DNA of 64,000 nucleotides from an uncultured Steroidobacter sp. (GTDB taxonomy: Bacteria > Pseudomonadota > Gammaproteobacteria > Steroidobacterales > Steroidobacteraceae). The notes beneath the pieces were generated by a model that worked only from the letters and a program-made list of their open reading frames with translations, was not told the DNA's origin and made no database searches. Positions 34,064 through 43,511 of the stretch are shown one piece after another; the first letter of the stretch is position 1, and the number at the start of each line of letters is the position of its first letter. The DNA is taken from positions 1-64,000 of the forward strand of contig NZ_CALFXI010000021.1 of the NCBI RefSeq assembly GCF_937958065.1, read 5' to 3'. The position numbers and the translations under genes were made by a program.

Positions 34064-35440
34064 CTACTTGCGCAGGAACGGTGTGCCGACGCCGTCGGGT
34101 CGGAACAGCTCCATCGGCAGCTCGATGCCCCTGGCATGCACGTCGCGCAGGAATGCGGGGACGATGCCGGTGGCTTTCAACTCACCGAGGACGTTGCCCT
34201 TGGCGTCGACGCCGCGGCGTTCGAACGCGAACAGCTCCGTCGAGGTGATGATGTCGCCCTCCATGCCGTTGATCTCCTGCAGACTGACCACGCGCCGGCG
34301 GCCGTCTTCCATGCGCTCGACCTGAATGACGATGTCGATGGCCGAGGCGATCTGCGAGCGCAGCGCCTTGGTCGGAAAACTGATGCCGGTCATCGACACC
34401 ATGTTCTCGATTCGGCCCAGCGCATCGCGTGGCGTGTTGGCGTGAATGGTGGTCAACGAGCCGTCGTGACCGGTATTCATGGCTTGCAGCATGTCCAGCG
34501 CTTCGCCGCCGCGAACTTCGCCGAGCACGATCCGGTCGGGGCGCATGCGCAGGCTGTTTCTCACCAGATCGCGCTGAGTGACCGCGCCGCGACCCTCAAT
34601 GTTCGGCGGACGGGTTTCCAATCGCACCACGTGCGGCTGCTGCAACTGCAGTTCCGCGGAGTCTTCGATCGTGACGATCCGATCCGTGTCGGGAATGAAG
34701 CCGGACATCAGGTTCAACAGCGTGGTCTTGCCGGCGCCGGTGCCGCCGGAGACCACCACGTTCAAACGCGTCTTCACGATCGCGTTCATCACCTGTGCCA
34801 GCGCCGGTGTCAGGCTGCCGAGCTGGATCAGGTCGTCGATGGTGAGCAACTCGACGGCGAAGCGCCGGATCGACAGCGTCGGCCCGTCGATGGCCAGCGG
34901 CGGGATGATGGCGTTGACGCGCGAGCCGTCCTTCAGACGGGCGTCGACCATGGGCGAAGATTCGTCGATGCGGCGGCCGACCGCCGATACGATCCGATCG
35001 ATGATGTTCAGCAGGTGCGCGTCGTTGGTGAACGTGACATTGGTGAGCTCCAGCTTGCCACGCCGCTCGACATAGACCTGGTGCGCGCCGTTGACGAGGA
35101 TGTCCGAGATGGACTTGTCGGCGAGCAAAGGTTCGAGCGGCCCCAGCCCGAGCACTTCATCCTCGATCCGCCGGATGATGCGTTGACGTGATGCGATGCT
35201 GAGCGGTGCGCGTTCTTCGACGATGAGATTCTCGCAGACATCGCGAATCTGTCGCCGGGCATCCTTGTCCTCGACGCCGCCCAGCAGCGACAGATCCAGC
35301 ACCTTGAGCAGGCGCTGATAAGTGATTTCCTTCCACTCGCGTTCGGCCGGCGATAACGGCTGCATGCGATCGTCGGCGTCGCTGGCTTCGTCCGCGCCAA
35401 AGGAACGCTTGGCAGCGACCGGGTTGAAGTTCGCGCTCAT
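34064..35440 (-). CDS. cpaF: Tad pilus assembly ATPase CpaF/TadA
   Basis: 458 residues from the ATG ending at 35440, with gggaga upstream. Secretion-ATPase motifs: IRRIEDEVLGLGPLEPLLADKSISDILVNG, PPLAIDGPTLSIRRF, Walker A GGTGAGKTT with Lys238, the Asp box and Walker B (RMRPDRIVLGEVRGGEALDMLQAMNTGHDGSLTTIHAN). It hydrolyses ATP to drive pilus extension (and in some species retraction). The start overlaps the cpaE stop as ATGA. Confidence 0.95.
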   Translation of the reverse strand: MSANFNPVAAKRSFGADEASDADDRMQPLSPAEREWKEITYQRLLKVLDLSLLGGVEDKDARRQIRDVCENLIVEERAPLSIASRQRIIRRIEDEVLGLGPLEPLLADKSISDILVNGAHQVYVERRGKLELTNVTFTNDAHLLNIIDRIVSAVGRRIDESSPMVDARLKDGSRVNAIIPPLAIDGPTLSIRRFAVELLTIDDLIQLGSLTPALAQVMNAIVKTRLNVVVSGGTGAGKTTLLNLMSGFIPDTDRIVTIEDSAELQLQQPHVVRLETRPPNIEGRGAVTQRDLVRNSLRMRPDRIVLGEVRGGEALDMLQAMNTGHDGSLTTIHANTPRDALGRIENMVSMTGISFPTKALRSQIASAIDIVIQVERMEDGRRRVVSLQEINGMEGDIITSTELFAFERRGVDAKGNVLGELKATGIVPAFLRDVHARGIELPMELFRPDGVGTPFLRK

Positions 35441-36630
35441 CGGGGTCTCCCGGGGATCAGGCTGGAGAAGGTGCGCGCAATGACACCGGAGCGCGGTTGA
35501 GCGGACGTGCCACCCAATCGAGTCTCCAGGTTCATCACCGCGCGCGTGATGGAGGCAGTGCCTGCATAATCGAGCAGGGCAGTGCCGCTGTTGATGCATT
35601 CCGAAACCGTCTTGAAATCGTTGGGCACCAGGGTCGGATCGCTGCACGCCAGCGTCCTTTGGACATCGGCCGCCGTGATCTCCGAGCTCTTCTCATGGCG
35701 GTTGATGACGACGCACAGTTGTTCCTTGACCGCGCCGATGTCCGAGCGCAGCCATTGCATCAGCCGGGTGGCGTCGCGTACCGCGGTGACGGATTGCTGA
35801 AGCACGATCACGATCTGGTTCGCCCGCTGCATGACTGCTTTGGTCACGGCGTCCACGCACCGAGGCATATCGACCACGACGTGCTCGTGGGTGCGCAGTG
35901 CCACTTCGAGCAATCGGCCCGCACCGGCGGGGGAGATCGTTCCGGGCGCGAGCGGCTCGTCGGCACCTCGACTCAGAACGTTCACGCCGGAGGCGTGCTT
36001 GACGAAGTAGCCATCGAGCGCGACTTCGTCCAGATGCGTCAGGTTCTCCAGGGCCTGCGCGATGCCGCGCTTGGGATAGAGGTCCAGATATAACGGCGCG
36101 GCACCGAACTGCAGATCCAGATCGAGCAGCGCGGTGCGTTGTTTCGATTTCGCGGCGAGCACGTGCGCGACGTTGCAGGCAAGCATGGTCGCGCCACAGC
36201 CGCCCTTGGCGTTCATGAAGACGGAAACGCGACCGGCCGTGACCGGCGTCGGTCGACGGCGCTCCTCGTGAGCGCGCCGGATGGCCTGCAGCAGGTCTTC
36301 CTTGTTGAGCGGGTCGGGAATGAGATCGCGAGCCCCGGCCTGCATCGCCAGGCGCATCACGTTCATGTCGCTCGCCGGTCCAACGATGATCAGCATCGGC
36401 CTGCGCTCCGGCGCGCGGGCCGCGATCGCTTCCAGTTCCTCGCGCCACAACTGACTCAGATGCAGGATGACCAGGTCGGGCATGACCTCGATGGCGTGCA
36501 GGGGATCCACATGGCCGTTGCTGTTGAGCTGGCGCGACGGAGTGAAACCCGCACTGACCAGAAACTGCTCGAGATAGTCGAGGATGTCCTTGCGGCGGGA
36601 GATCAACAGGATGTCGAGTGAATGGGTCAT
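35437..36630 (-). CDS. cpaE: Tad pilus positioning protein CpaE/TadZ
   Basis: 397 residues: an N-terminal receiver-like domain (about 5-125) followed by a ParA/MinD-type ATPase domain (about 132-370) with a deviant P-loop, NAKGGCGATM, and VVVDMPRCVDAVTKAVMQRAN. TadZ proteins mark the pole or site where the Tad machine is built. The gene is between the pseudopilins and cpaF. Confidence 0.92.
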   Translation of the reverse strand: MTHSLDILLISRRKDILDYLEQFLVSAGFTPSRQLNSNGHVDPLHAIEVMPDLVILHLSQLWREELEAIAARAPERRPMLIIVGPASDMNVMRLAMQAGARDLIPDPLNKEDLLQAIRRAHEERRRPTPVTAGRVSVFMNAKGGCGATMLACNVAHVLAAKSKQRTALLDLDLQFGAAPLYLDLYPKRGIAQALENLTHLDEVALDGYFVKHASGVNVLSRGADEPLAPGTISPAGAGRLLEVALRTHEHVVVDMPRCVDAVTKAVMQRANQIVIVLQQSVTAVRDATRLMQWLRSDIGAVKEQLCVVINRHEKSSEITAADVQRTLACSDPTLVPNDFKTVSECINSGTALLDYAGTASITRAVMNLETRLGGTSAQPRSGVIARTFSSLIPGRPR

Positions 36631-36642
36631 GCTTGATACCGC

Positions 36643-37119
36643 CTAGCAGGGAAGGAACGCCTGGGCCGTGGGCGAATAACCGAGACTCTCGATCGGCAAC
36701 GTCGCGGTGAACGCCGGCATCAGGAACTCCGGCATCACGAATGGAATCAGCAGTCGCATCGTGTAATCGACGATGCGGACCTGCACGTATCGAATGCGGA
36801 CATAGTTGGCGGGCTCGGTGGGATTGGCGACCGGCACGCCGGCTTGATCGAGATAGGAGACGACGACATTGTCCGCCGTCAGGTCCGAAGCGATGCGGCT
36901 CACGCCATTCGCGTCGGCGAGCACCGCAATTTGCGCCGGCATCGGATCGCCGACCGGACACACCGCGGCGACCCTGGCGCCACGCCGGGTACTTTCGACC
37001 AGCGCATTGGCGACGAACAGCGCACGTCCGAATTCAATGACGCCAAACAGCACCATGAACAGCACCGCCCCGACGATGGCGAACTCGACGCACGTGACAC
37101 CCTGTTGGCGGCGGCGCAT
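36643..37119 (-). CDS. TadE-like pseudopilin (second copy)
   Basis: 158 residues from the ATG ending at 37119, 2 bp after the previous stop. It begins MRRRQQGVTCVEFAIVGAVLFMVLFGVIEFGRALFVANALVESTRRGAR: a basic start, a Gly-Val-x(2)-Val-Glu prepilin-like cleavage region and one hydrophobic helix, as in TadE/TadF. It may fill the TadF position; no other TadF gene is seen. Confidence 0.85.
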   Translation of the reverse strand: MRRRQQGVTCVEFAIVGAVLFMVLFGVIEFGRALFVANALVESTRRGARVAAVCPVGDPMPAQIAVLADANGVSRIASDLTADNVVVSYLDQAGVPVANPTEPANYVRIRYVQVRIVDYTMRLLIPFVMPEFLMPAFTATLPIESLGYSPTAQAFLPC

Positions 37120-37121
37120 CG

Positions 37122-37589
37122 CTACACCCTCATGATGACGGTGGCGGGCAATGGCACGGAAAGATCGATCGCCGGACCAAACCCGAACAGCGGCAGCGTC
37201 GACCCGATCATTGGCTGGTACACGTACGTGACCGAGACCGATATGAATCCATTGCCGTTGTTGGTTACGTTGACGCTGCCGGGCGTCAGGTTGGGCAGCA
37301 GCGGGCCGCCCGTGCCGGCCACGTTGCCGGTGACCACGAGATTCTGTGTCTGCAGGCGCGTCTCGGGGGTGAGATTGATGGTGCGCGCGCCGTTGGTGGC
37401 CGAGGCGGTCGCCGCGTAGCGCGCGCCGTCTCTGACAGCTTTGCACAGGGTGTTGTATTGGAACAGGGCACGCCCGAGCTCGGCGGTGGCCAGCATCAGC
37501 AGGATCAGAATGGGAGCGCAGATCGCAAACTCGATGGTCGCAACTCCACGCTGCGCTCGAACACTAGTGCGCGAAGCGGGCGCGTTCAT
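37122..37589 (-). CDS. tadE: TadE-like pseudopilin (first copy)
   Basis: 155 residues: RAQRGVATIEFAICAPILILLMLATAELGRALFQYNTLCKAVRDGARYAA has the TadE prepilin-like cleavage site (after RG, with Glu at +5) and a single membrane helix. The rest is periplasmic and beta-rich. The ATG overlaps the tadG stop as ATGA and the gene is almost contiguous with the second TadE-like gene. Confidence 0.88.
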   Translation of the reverse strand: MNAPASRTSVRAQRGVATIEFAICAPILILLMLATAELGRALFQYNTLCKAVRDGARYAATASATNGARTINLTPETRLQTQNLVVTGNVAGTGGPLLPNLTPGSVNVTNNGNGFISVSVTYVYQPMIGSTLPLFGFGPAIDLSVPLPATVIMRV

Positions 37590-38875
37590 GAGTCGTTGCT
37601 CCCGGGATCGTTGTACAGCTGAATGATGTGCGGTCCGAAGCCCGCGGCGGGATCGGGGCCCGGGGTGCCGTTGACGCTACAGTGCTCGACGAACTGGCCG
37701 AACACGAACGACTCGTTGCCGCGTTGTTCGACCGGCTGCAGCAGAAAGAAACAAGCGAAGCCCAACAGAGGGACCGATCCGAAACCATCCACTGTGCCGG
37801 AGCAATCGCCGACCGGAACCGTCAGTACTCTGCGCCCGTACGCTCCCGTGCCGCCGGGCTCGGTCAGGGGCTGGTAGTCGTAGATCGATGGGTTCGCGAG
37901 ATCGGCCTGGTACTGCGCATAGTCGTACAGCAGGCTCTCGATGTTTGTCGGCGTGATCGGAGTGTTGTTCTGGTAGACGTCGTAGCCTTGCGTGAGGTCG
38001 CGCCGATCGCGGGGTACGGCCTCCACTGCCGGTGATTGGGCGTCGACGATTACATCTGGAGGATACGTCCGGATGTCGACCGGACCGTGGTATTCACCGA
38101 AGCGGGTGTTCAAGCCTTGCGCTACCGGGCCAGTTACGCCGCCGGGCTGTGTCTCGATCGTACTGCCGCCGGCCAGGCAGGCGTTGTAGCTGCCAGCCAT
38201 GTTCTCGAGAACCACGCTGCCGCCCGGTCCGTTGAGACGAATCAACTGAAAATTGCCCGGGCCCACGGTGGATTGACCGCCAGGTGCCGCGTTCTTGAGC
38301 ACGACCGCCGAGTTTGGCTCGTAGCCCCACATGCCCGGGCCGTTGCGATTGCCGCACACCATCATGGGAGCGAGGTTGCAAACCGTGCTGCCAGCGTTCA
38401 GCTGGCGAGGTCCTGCTACAGCCGTTGCGGAAACGGTCTTCTGAAAAATTCCGCCAACTCGCACCAGCCACGCTGGCATCACAAAGCCTGTCGCGCGCAC
38501 GCGGACGTAGGGTCCATGAGGCGCACCTGCCACGAACGGCGGCAGCGTCTCCGAGAACTCCACGACGACGTTGAGCGTTCCCGCGCCTCCGCCATATGCC
38601 AGGGACAGTTCTCGATTGCCCGTCGACGAAGCATTGCGCGCGAATGCATCGCGCGCTTCCTGGGTCGCCTCGGTGATGTTTCCTTCCGTCTCATCGAGCC
38701 GCTTGGCGGCGGCCAGGGCCGCTGCGTCCACCGTGTTTTGCAGCCGCGTCTTGTTGAGGAAGGCGTGACCCATGTCGAGCGCCAGCCCCGCCATCAGAAT
38801 CAGTGCGCCCATGGCGATGGCGACCAGCACCACGACCGCGCCCTGTTGCAAGTTGCGTGATTCGAGTGAACGCAT
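37586..38875 (-). CDS. tadG: Tad pilus-associated protein TadG
   Basis: 429 residues from the ATG ending at 38875 (gagg at -9; a GTG at 38887 is the alternative). The N-terminus QQGAVVVLVAIAMGALILMAGLALDMGHAFLNKTRLQNTVDAAALAAAKRL is the TadG/TadE-like helix that anchors the protein, followed by a large extracytoplasmic region with several Cys and no von Willebrand A domain that I can see. It probably tethers the pilus to the envelope. Confidence 0.85.
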   Translation of the reverse strand: MRSLESRNLQQGAVVVLVAIAMGALILMAGLALDMGHAFLNKTRLQNTVDAAALAAAKRLDETEGNITEATQEARDAFARNASSTGNRELSLAYGGGAGTLNVVVEFSETLPPFVAGAPHGPYVRVRATGFVMPAWLVRVGGIFQKTVSATAVAGPRQLNAGSTVCNLAPMMVCGNRNGPGMWGYEPNSAVVLKNAAPGGQSTVGPGNFQLIRLNGPGGSVVLENMAGSYNACLAGGSTIETQPGGVTGPVAQGLNTRFGEYHGPVDIRTYPPDVIVDAQSPAVEAVPRDRRDLTQGYDVYQNNTPITPTNIESLLYDYAQYQADLANPSIYDYQPLTEPGGTGAYGRRVLTVPVGDCSGTVDGFGSVPLLGFACFFLLQPVEQRGNESFVFGQFVEHCSVNGTPGPDPAAGFGPHIIQLYNDPGSNDS

Positions 38876-38905
38876 GACAGGCCTCACTGCGAGTGTCGCG
38901 ATCCG

Positions 38906-39184
38906 TTAGTTGCTGCCGACCTCGAAGATGATCGGCTGCTTCACCTCGGTGCTGCCCTGGGCCACATCCTTGCGATAGACCTCTAGCGCGTTTTCGAGCC
39001 GGGCGGCATCCGCCATCTCGGGCGCGAATTCCGCCGGATTGCTGGCGGTCACGGGATCGAACGTCTGGGCTTGCAGCATTTGTTTGTAGGAGCTGCCGTA
39101 ATCGGCATCGGCGATCGGTGTGTCGGCACAGCCTGCGATCGCAACCGAAGCAAACACGACGGTGGAAGGCTTGGAGAGGTTCAT
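38906..39184 (-). CDS. Small Tad-locus lipoprotein
   Basis: 92 residues with a lipobox IAGC (lipidated Cys19). The mature part is short and polar (ADTPIADADYGSSYKQMLQAQTFDP...). It sits in the locus position often held by the CpaD/RcpB or TadD lipoprotein but is much shorter and I cannot align it with either. It may help the secretin insert or stay put. It lies between the secretin and tadG. Confidence 0.7.
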   Translation of the reverse strand: MNLSKPSTVVFASVAIAGCADTPIADADYGSSYKQMLQAQTFDPVTASNPAEFAPEMADAARLENALEVYRKDVAQGSTEVKQPIIFEVGSN

Positions 39185-39212
39185 GGCTCGTTCCTGCGCA
39201 GTGGGGGGGCGT

Positions 39213-40748
39213 TCACTTCGGCGGCGATGCGGGTTTGCTGCCCTCGATCTTTCCGCCGAGGAAGAATTGAGCGCTGGTCGGGTCGGTGACCGCGTCGGTC
39301 GGCAGTTTGATGTCCGCCGGTTTGATCGGCTTGGCGAGCCGCGGCGTCACCAGGATCACCAGCTCGGTTTCGCCTTTCTGATAGCTCTGGCTGCGGAACA
39401 GGTAGCCGAGAATCGGAACGTCGCCGAGCCCGGGGAATTTGTTGATGGCCGAGCGCATGTTTTCATTCATCAGCCCGGCGATGCCGATGGTCTGGCCATC
39501 GCTCAGTTCCACGGTCGAAGCCGCGCGCCGCTCGGTCAGGGAAGGCACGGTGAACACGGCCGTCGTGCCGATCGGGCGCAGCGATACGGAGTTGCTGTTG
39601 GCCAGCTCGCTGACGCTGACATTGAGCTTCAGATTGATGCGGGCCCGGTCGAGGATCAGCGGCTGGAACGACAGCTTCACGCCGAAATCCTTGAACTCGA
39701 TACCGATCGCGCCATTCTCCTGCGACACGGGAATGGGGAAGCTGCCGCCCGACAGAAACTGCGCGTCCTGTCCGGACAGCGTGGTGAGCGTCGGCTCTGC
39801 CAGAATCTTCGCCAGGCCGCGGTTCTGATAGGCATCCAGCACCACGTTGGCGAGGAAATCGCTGCTCAGAAAGCTGGCGAACAGACCGGTGCTGTTGATC
39901 ACCGGCGTGGTGGGCGCGAACTCGTCGAACGCCGGGCCGGTCGGGTTGCCACCGGCCGGGGTGCCGTCGCCGAACACTGGAATGCGGACGCCGCCGGGCT
40001 CGAACAAGGCATCGGGGAAGGTGGCCCCTCCATTGACGCCGCCGCCCACCCATTTGCCACCGTTGTGGATCGCATTGAACTGAGCGTTGAGATTGCGGAT
40101 GGCCTGGCGATTCACCTCCGCGATCCTCACTTGCAGCATCACTTGATGCGTGCCGCCGACGGTCATCAGATTGATCACCTCGCCGGATTTCTTGTCGGGC
40201 TGACCGCCGCCGGAGGCCTGCTGTTTGAACATGATTTTCTCCTTGGCCGTGGCCATCTGCTCCAGGTAGCCCCTGGCAATCTGCAGTGCGGCGTCCATCT
40301 TGATGGTGCTCGAGACCTGGCCGGACATCACGATGTTCCTTTGCGCGGTCCACAGATCGACATTCTCTCCGGGCAGCACGGCCGCGATTTGTTTCTTCAG
40401 GCTGTCCAGATCGTGCGTGACCGTGATGTTCAGCGCGCTCACCAATTGATCCTCGCGATCCCACAACATCACGTTGGTGGCGCCCAGGTCCTTGCCGAGC
40501 ACGTACAGCCCGTCATCCCCCAGCAGCAGCACGTCGGCGATGTCCGGATTGCCGATGGAGACGCGCTTGACGGGCCCCGGCAGATCGACGATCCGGCTCT
40601 TGTAAATCGGCACCGAGAAGGTGGTGCTGCGGGTGGCGCGGATCACTTGATCGCTGGTCTCCTGGGCCAGTGCCGCCACAGGCACGGCGAGAGCGGTCAA
40701 TCCGATCAGCAGGGCATAGAGAGTCGATCGGGAGCTTGATTGACGCAT
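39213..40748 (-). CDS. cpaC: Tad pilus outer-membrane secretin CpaC/RcpA
   Basis: 511 residues from the ATG ending at 40748, with a signal peptide ending ALAQE. The N-terminal BON/N0-like part (VPIYKSRIVDLPGPVKRVSIGNPDIADVLLL) and N1 domain are followed by the secretin core (VMLQVRIAEVNRQAIRNLNAQF, LAEPTLTTLSGQDAQFLSGGSFPIPVS, LSDGQTIGIAGLMNENMRSAINKFPGLGDVPILGYLFRSQSYQKGETELVILVTPRLAKP). It forms the pore through which Flp pili leave. Confidence 0.95.
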   Translation of the reverse strand: MRQSSSRSTLYALLIGLTALAVPVAALAQETSDQVIRATRSTTFSVPIYKSRIVDLPGPVKRVSIGNPDIADVLLLGDDGLYVLGKDLGATNVMLWDREDQLVSALNITVTHDLDSLKKQIAAVLPGENVDLWTAQRNIVMSGQVSSTIKMDAALQIARGYLEQMATAKEKIMFKQQASGGGQPDKKSGEVINLMTVGGTHQVMLQVRIAEVNRQAIRNLNAQFNAIHNGGKWVGGGVNGGATFPDALFEPGGVRIPVFGDGTPAGGNPTGPAFDEFAPTTPVINSTGLFASFLSSDFLANVVLDAYQNRGLAKILAEPTLTTLSGQDAQFLSGGSFPIPVSQENGAIGIEFKDFGVKLSFQPLILDRARINLKLNVSVSELANSNSVSLRPIGTTAVFTVPSLTERRAASTVELSDGQTIGIAGLMNENMRSAINKFPGLGDVPILGYLFRSQSYQKGETELVILVTPRLAKPIKPADIKLPTDAVTDPTSAQFFLGGKIEGSKPASPPK

Positions 40749-40804
40749 ATGAAAGAAGATCCGTCCTGTCGTTGGTTCGATTGGCGAGTTCGAGGTCTGC
40801 CGAT

Positions 40805-41596
40805 TCAAGTGCTGGACTCGGCGTTGTCGACCAGCGTGCCGCGGATGATGGTCACACTGGGCGCTGCCGGACGCGGCGGCGGGCGACGCACTGGCTTGGC
40901 GACCGGTGGTGGCGGTTCGGGCGTGGCAGCGAGCTGTGGGCGGTACTCATCTGTCGGGTTGCGCAAGGTGAGCTGGATACGACCTTCCTCCCGCGCGCGC
41001 ACCAGGATCTCGGCTTCTTGCGGGGTCATTTCCAGCGTGACAGCGCGCACGACGACCGGCTCGCTCTTGTCCTGGGTCGATGTTTGATCGACGGCGAGCA
41101 CGTTGATGTTCATCAGAATGGTTTCGGTGGTGGCGCGGTCGCGGCCCTTGCGTGCCGCCACCACATCGACGCGGTTGCCTGGCAACAGGAAACCGGCGAC
41201 ACCCACCACGTCATCGACGCGCACCGTGACCGCCCGCATGTCCGGTTTGATGAGCGCGGCGAGCGTGCTGCCGGCGCCGCTCTTGTTGAAGCGCTCCTTC
41301 AGCAGCACCTCGCCGTTGAGCACCTTCTGCGAGGCGACCAGACCTTCGATTTCCTTGACGCTGCTGAAGTGATTGCCGAGCGAGGTGCCGGTGGGCACGG
41401 TGATGACTTTCACGTGCCGACCCTCCATGACCGTGCCATAAGGAACTTCCATCGCGGCGACCACGACCGAGGTGCCCGCGTCGGCGACGGTGCTGGCGCG
41501 GGTGCGCTGCTCCACCCAGTTCTTCGCCGACCACGCCGCCGCCGCTCCGAACATCAGCGACAGCATCACCATCAACGCGCCTCGACGCTTCATCAT
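40805..41596 (-). CDS. cpaB: Tad pilus assembly protein CpaB/RcpC
   Basis: 263 residues: an N-terminal helix (MLSLMFGAAAAWSAKNW), a SAF domain (about 43-110, VVVAAMEVPYGTVMEGRHVKVITVP) and the RcpC/CpaB region (VRVDDVVGVAGFLLPGNRVDVVAARKG, VVRAVTLEMTPQEAEILVRAREEGRIQLTLRNP) with a Pro-rich tail. It is a periplasmic stabiliser of the secretin. The ATG overlaps the stop of the AAA+ gene as TGATG. Confidence 0.93.
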   Translation of the reverse strand: MMKRRGALMVMLSLMFGAAAAWSAKNWVEQRTRASTVADAGTSVVVAAMEVPYGTVMEGRHVKVITVPTGTSLGNHFSSVKEIEGLVASQKVLNGEVLLKERFNKSGAGSTLAALIKPDMRAVTVRVDDVVGVAGFLLPGNRVDVVAARKGRDRATTETILMNINVLAVDQTSTQDKSEPVVVRAVTLEMTPQEAEILVRAREEGRIQLTLRNPTDEYRPQLAATPEPPPPVAKPVRRPPPRPAAPSVTIIRGTLVDNAESST

Positions 41597-42939
41597 TGCG
41601 ATCTCCGCAGTTCTGCCGCGGCTTCATCCGTCGACCCCGGCGTGGTTACGAAATAGTTTTCCCAGGCCCACTGCAATGCTCCGGTGCTCAGACCGAGGTG
41701 GCCGTCGAGATAGATGGAGCGGTCGAGCGCCATGCCGATCAGGTCGCGCGGATGGCAGGGCAGCAGCGGCGTGCGGCTCGGCAGGTACAGCGAATCGATC
41801 ATGTACTGGCAGATGGCGGGGTCGTAGCGCACGCTGCGGGCCTCGCAGGCGCGTTGCCAGATCAAGTGATATTGCAGCGGAGTGAGCGCCTGGAAACCGA
41901 TTTTGTAACCAATGCGGCGCAGGAACGCTTCGTCGACCAGGTCGCCCGGCCGCAGGTTGGTCGAGAACACCAGGATCACGTCGAACGGCGTGCGGAAATG
42001 CTGGCCGGTATTCATGCTCAGATAGTCGACGCCTTCTTCCATCGGAAGAATCCAGCGGTTCAATACCGTGGTGGGCGGTATGCGCTGCCGGCCGAGGTCA
42101 TCGAGAATCAAGATGCCGCCGTTCGCCTTGACCTGCAGCGGTGCGCGGTATTGACGAGTAGCGGGGTCGAACTGCACTTCGAGCATGTCAGCCGTCAGTT
42201 CGCCACCGGTAATCACCAGCGGCCGCTGGCAGAGCACGTACCGAGGATCGTGACCGCGCGTCAGCATCACGACCGGCGAGTTGTCCTGGGTCTGGCGATG
42301 GACGCTGGGATCGAACACGCGTACCACGGTGTCGCCGATCGCAAGCGCATACGGGATCAGACAGGTATCGTCGAACAGGCGCGCCAGCCGCTGGGTGATG
42401 AAGGTCTTGCCGGTGCCGGGCGCGCCATAAACGAAGATGGCCTTGCCGGAATTCATCGCCGGTCCGAGCCGGTCCAGCAGCGCCGGATCGAGCACCGTGT
42501 CTTCGAAGGCAGCAAACATCCGGTCGCGAGTCACCGGCCGTCCCCGAACGGATTGTGTGAGCACGACCTGGTTGTAGTAGTCCAGCGGCACCGGGGTCGG
42601 GCCGACATATCCGCTGGCCATCAGCGATGCCATGGCCGAGCCGCGACCACGCTCGGTCAGTGCGTAGCCGAGCCCCTGGTGGTCGCCATGCTGAGCCCGG
42701 ACTTCGATCCGGCCTTCCTGGCGCAGAAAGCCGAGCAGCTCTTCGAGCAGCCGGCCCGAGAGAGCAGTGCGGGCCACCAGCTCGCGCATCGACAGCACGC
42801 CGCCCTCGAACAGATGTTTCTCCACCAGATCGCCCAGGAAGGCGGCCGGCAGTCCCGTTGCTGCCAGCGTCTGCGGTCGCGGCGCTACGCGCGCGGCATC
42901 CCGGGTCGGCTCATCGGTGGGCGGAGTTTTGTTGTACAT
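41593..42939 (-). CDS. AAA+ ATPase with N-terminal winged-helix-like region, embedded in the Tad locus
   Basis: 448 residues. The N-terminal 110 residues look like a winged helix (GVLSMRELVARTALSGRLLEELLGFLRQEGRIEV). The ATPase has Walker A YGAPGTGKTF (Lys178), a Walker B-like GILILDDLGR in which the second acidic residue is Asp281 instead of Glu, a sensor-1-like VFSTN and an arginine-rich FLRRIGYK segment. It is not one of the standard Tad motor or positioning proteins. Gene overlap with cpaB (4 bp) and placement 24 bp after cpaA tie it to pilus biogenesis or its control. The role is unknown. Confidence 0.8.
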   Translation of the reverse strand: MYNKTPPTDEPTRDAARVAPRPQTLAATGLPAAFLGDLVEKHLFEGGVLSMRELVARTALSGRLLEELLGFLRQEGRIEVRAQHGDHQGLGYALTERGRGSAMASLMASGYVGPTPVPLDYYNQVVLTQSVRGRPVTRDRMFAAFEDTVLDPALLDRLGPAMNSGKAIFVYGAPGTGKTFITQRLARLFDDTCLIPYALAIGDTVVRVFDPSVHRQTQDNSPVVMLTRGHDPRYVLCQRPLVITGGELTADMLEVQFDPATRQYRAPLQVKANGGILILDDLGRQRIPPTTVLNRWILPMEEGVDYLSMNTGQHFRTPFDVILVFSTNLRPGDLVDEAFLRRIGYKIGFQALTPLQYHLIWQRACEARSVRYDPAICQYMIDSLYLPSRTPLLPCHPRDLIGMALDRSIYLDGHLGLSTGALQWAWENYFVTTPGSTDEAAAELRRSQ

Positions 42940-42963
42940 GACTTTTTATTGTTGTCCTGAATG

Positions 42964-43488
42964 TCAACGGGTCACGATCAACAGCGCGGCAGTGGTGCCA
43001 CAGGCGATGGCAATGCCGTAGGGAAAACGTTCGGATTCGGTGCTCTTTGCTTGTAGGGAGCCGCGCATGCTGGCGACGGGCGCGACGAACAGGCCGATCA
43101 GGCGATGCAAGGTCGCGTTGGCGGCAGCGGGTTTGAGCAACAACATGGCCAATCCGAGCAGGGCACCGGCGATCAGCGTCATGCCGACGGCAATCATGGT
43201 GGTGTGCATGTCCAGGAACATGCCTACAGTGGCCATCGCCTTCACGTCGCCGGCACCGAAGGCACGCAGTACATAAAAAGGTAGAAACATGGCGAGGCCG
43301 ACCACGGCGCCGGCCAGTGCGGACAGCAGTCCGTCCGCGCCATGAATCCAGAGTTGCGAGAACAGCCCGATGATGGCGGCAACCGCGCACAGAACGTTGG
43401 GAATGCGATGGGTGCGCCAGTCGATGATCGCGACGCAAAGGACGAACAGGATCAAAGCGGCATCGAGCTGGCTTTGGGTGGCGAGCAT
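42964..43488 (-). CDS. cpaA: Tad prepilin peptidase CpaA/TadV
   Basis: 174 residues, polytopic, with both catalytic Asp of A24-type prepilin peptidases: the first in IIDWRTHRIPN and the second in FGAGDVKAMA (GxGD). It cleaves Flp and the TadE-like pseudopilins after Gly. The ATG ending at 43488 has caggag upstream. Confidence 0.93.
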   Translation of the reverse strand: MLATQSQLDAALILFVLCVAIIDWRTHRIPNVLCAVAAIIGLFSQLWIHGADGLLSALAGAVVGLAMFLPFYVLRAFGAGDVKAMATVGMFLDMHTTMIAVGMTLIAGALLGLAMLLLKPAAANATLHRLIGLFVAPVASMRGSLQAKSTESERFPYGIAIACGTTAALLIVTR

Positions 43489-43511
43489 TCCAAGCTCCTG
43501 TGTGGAGGTGT

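Noticed and set aside
39120..40739. 539-codon plus-strand frame
   Set aside because: Antisense to the CpaC secretin gene, which has full secretin motifs.
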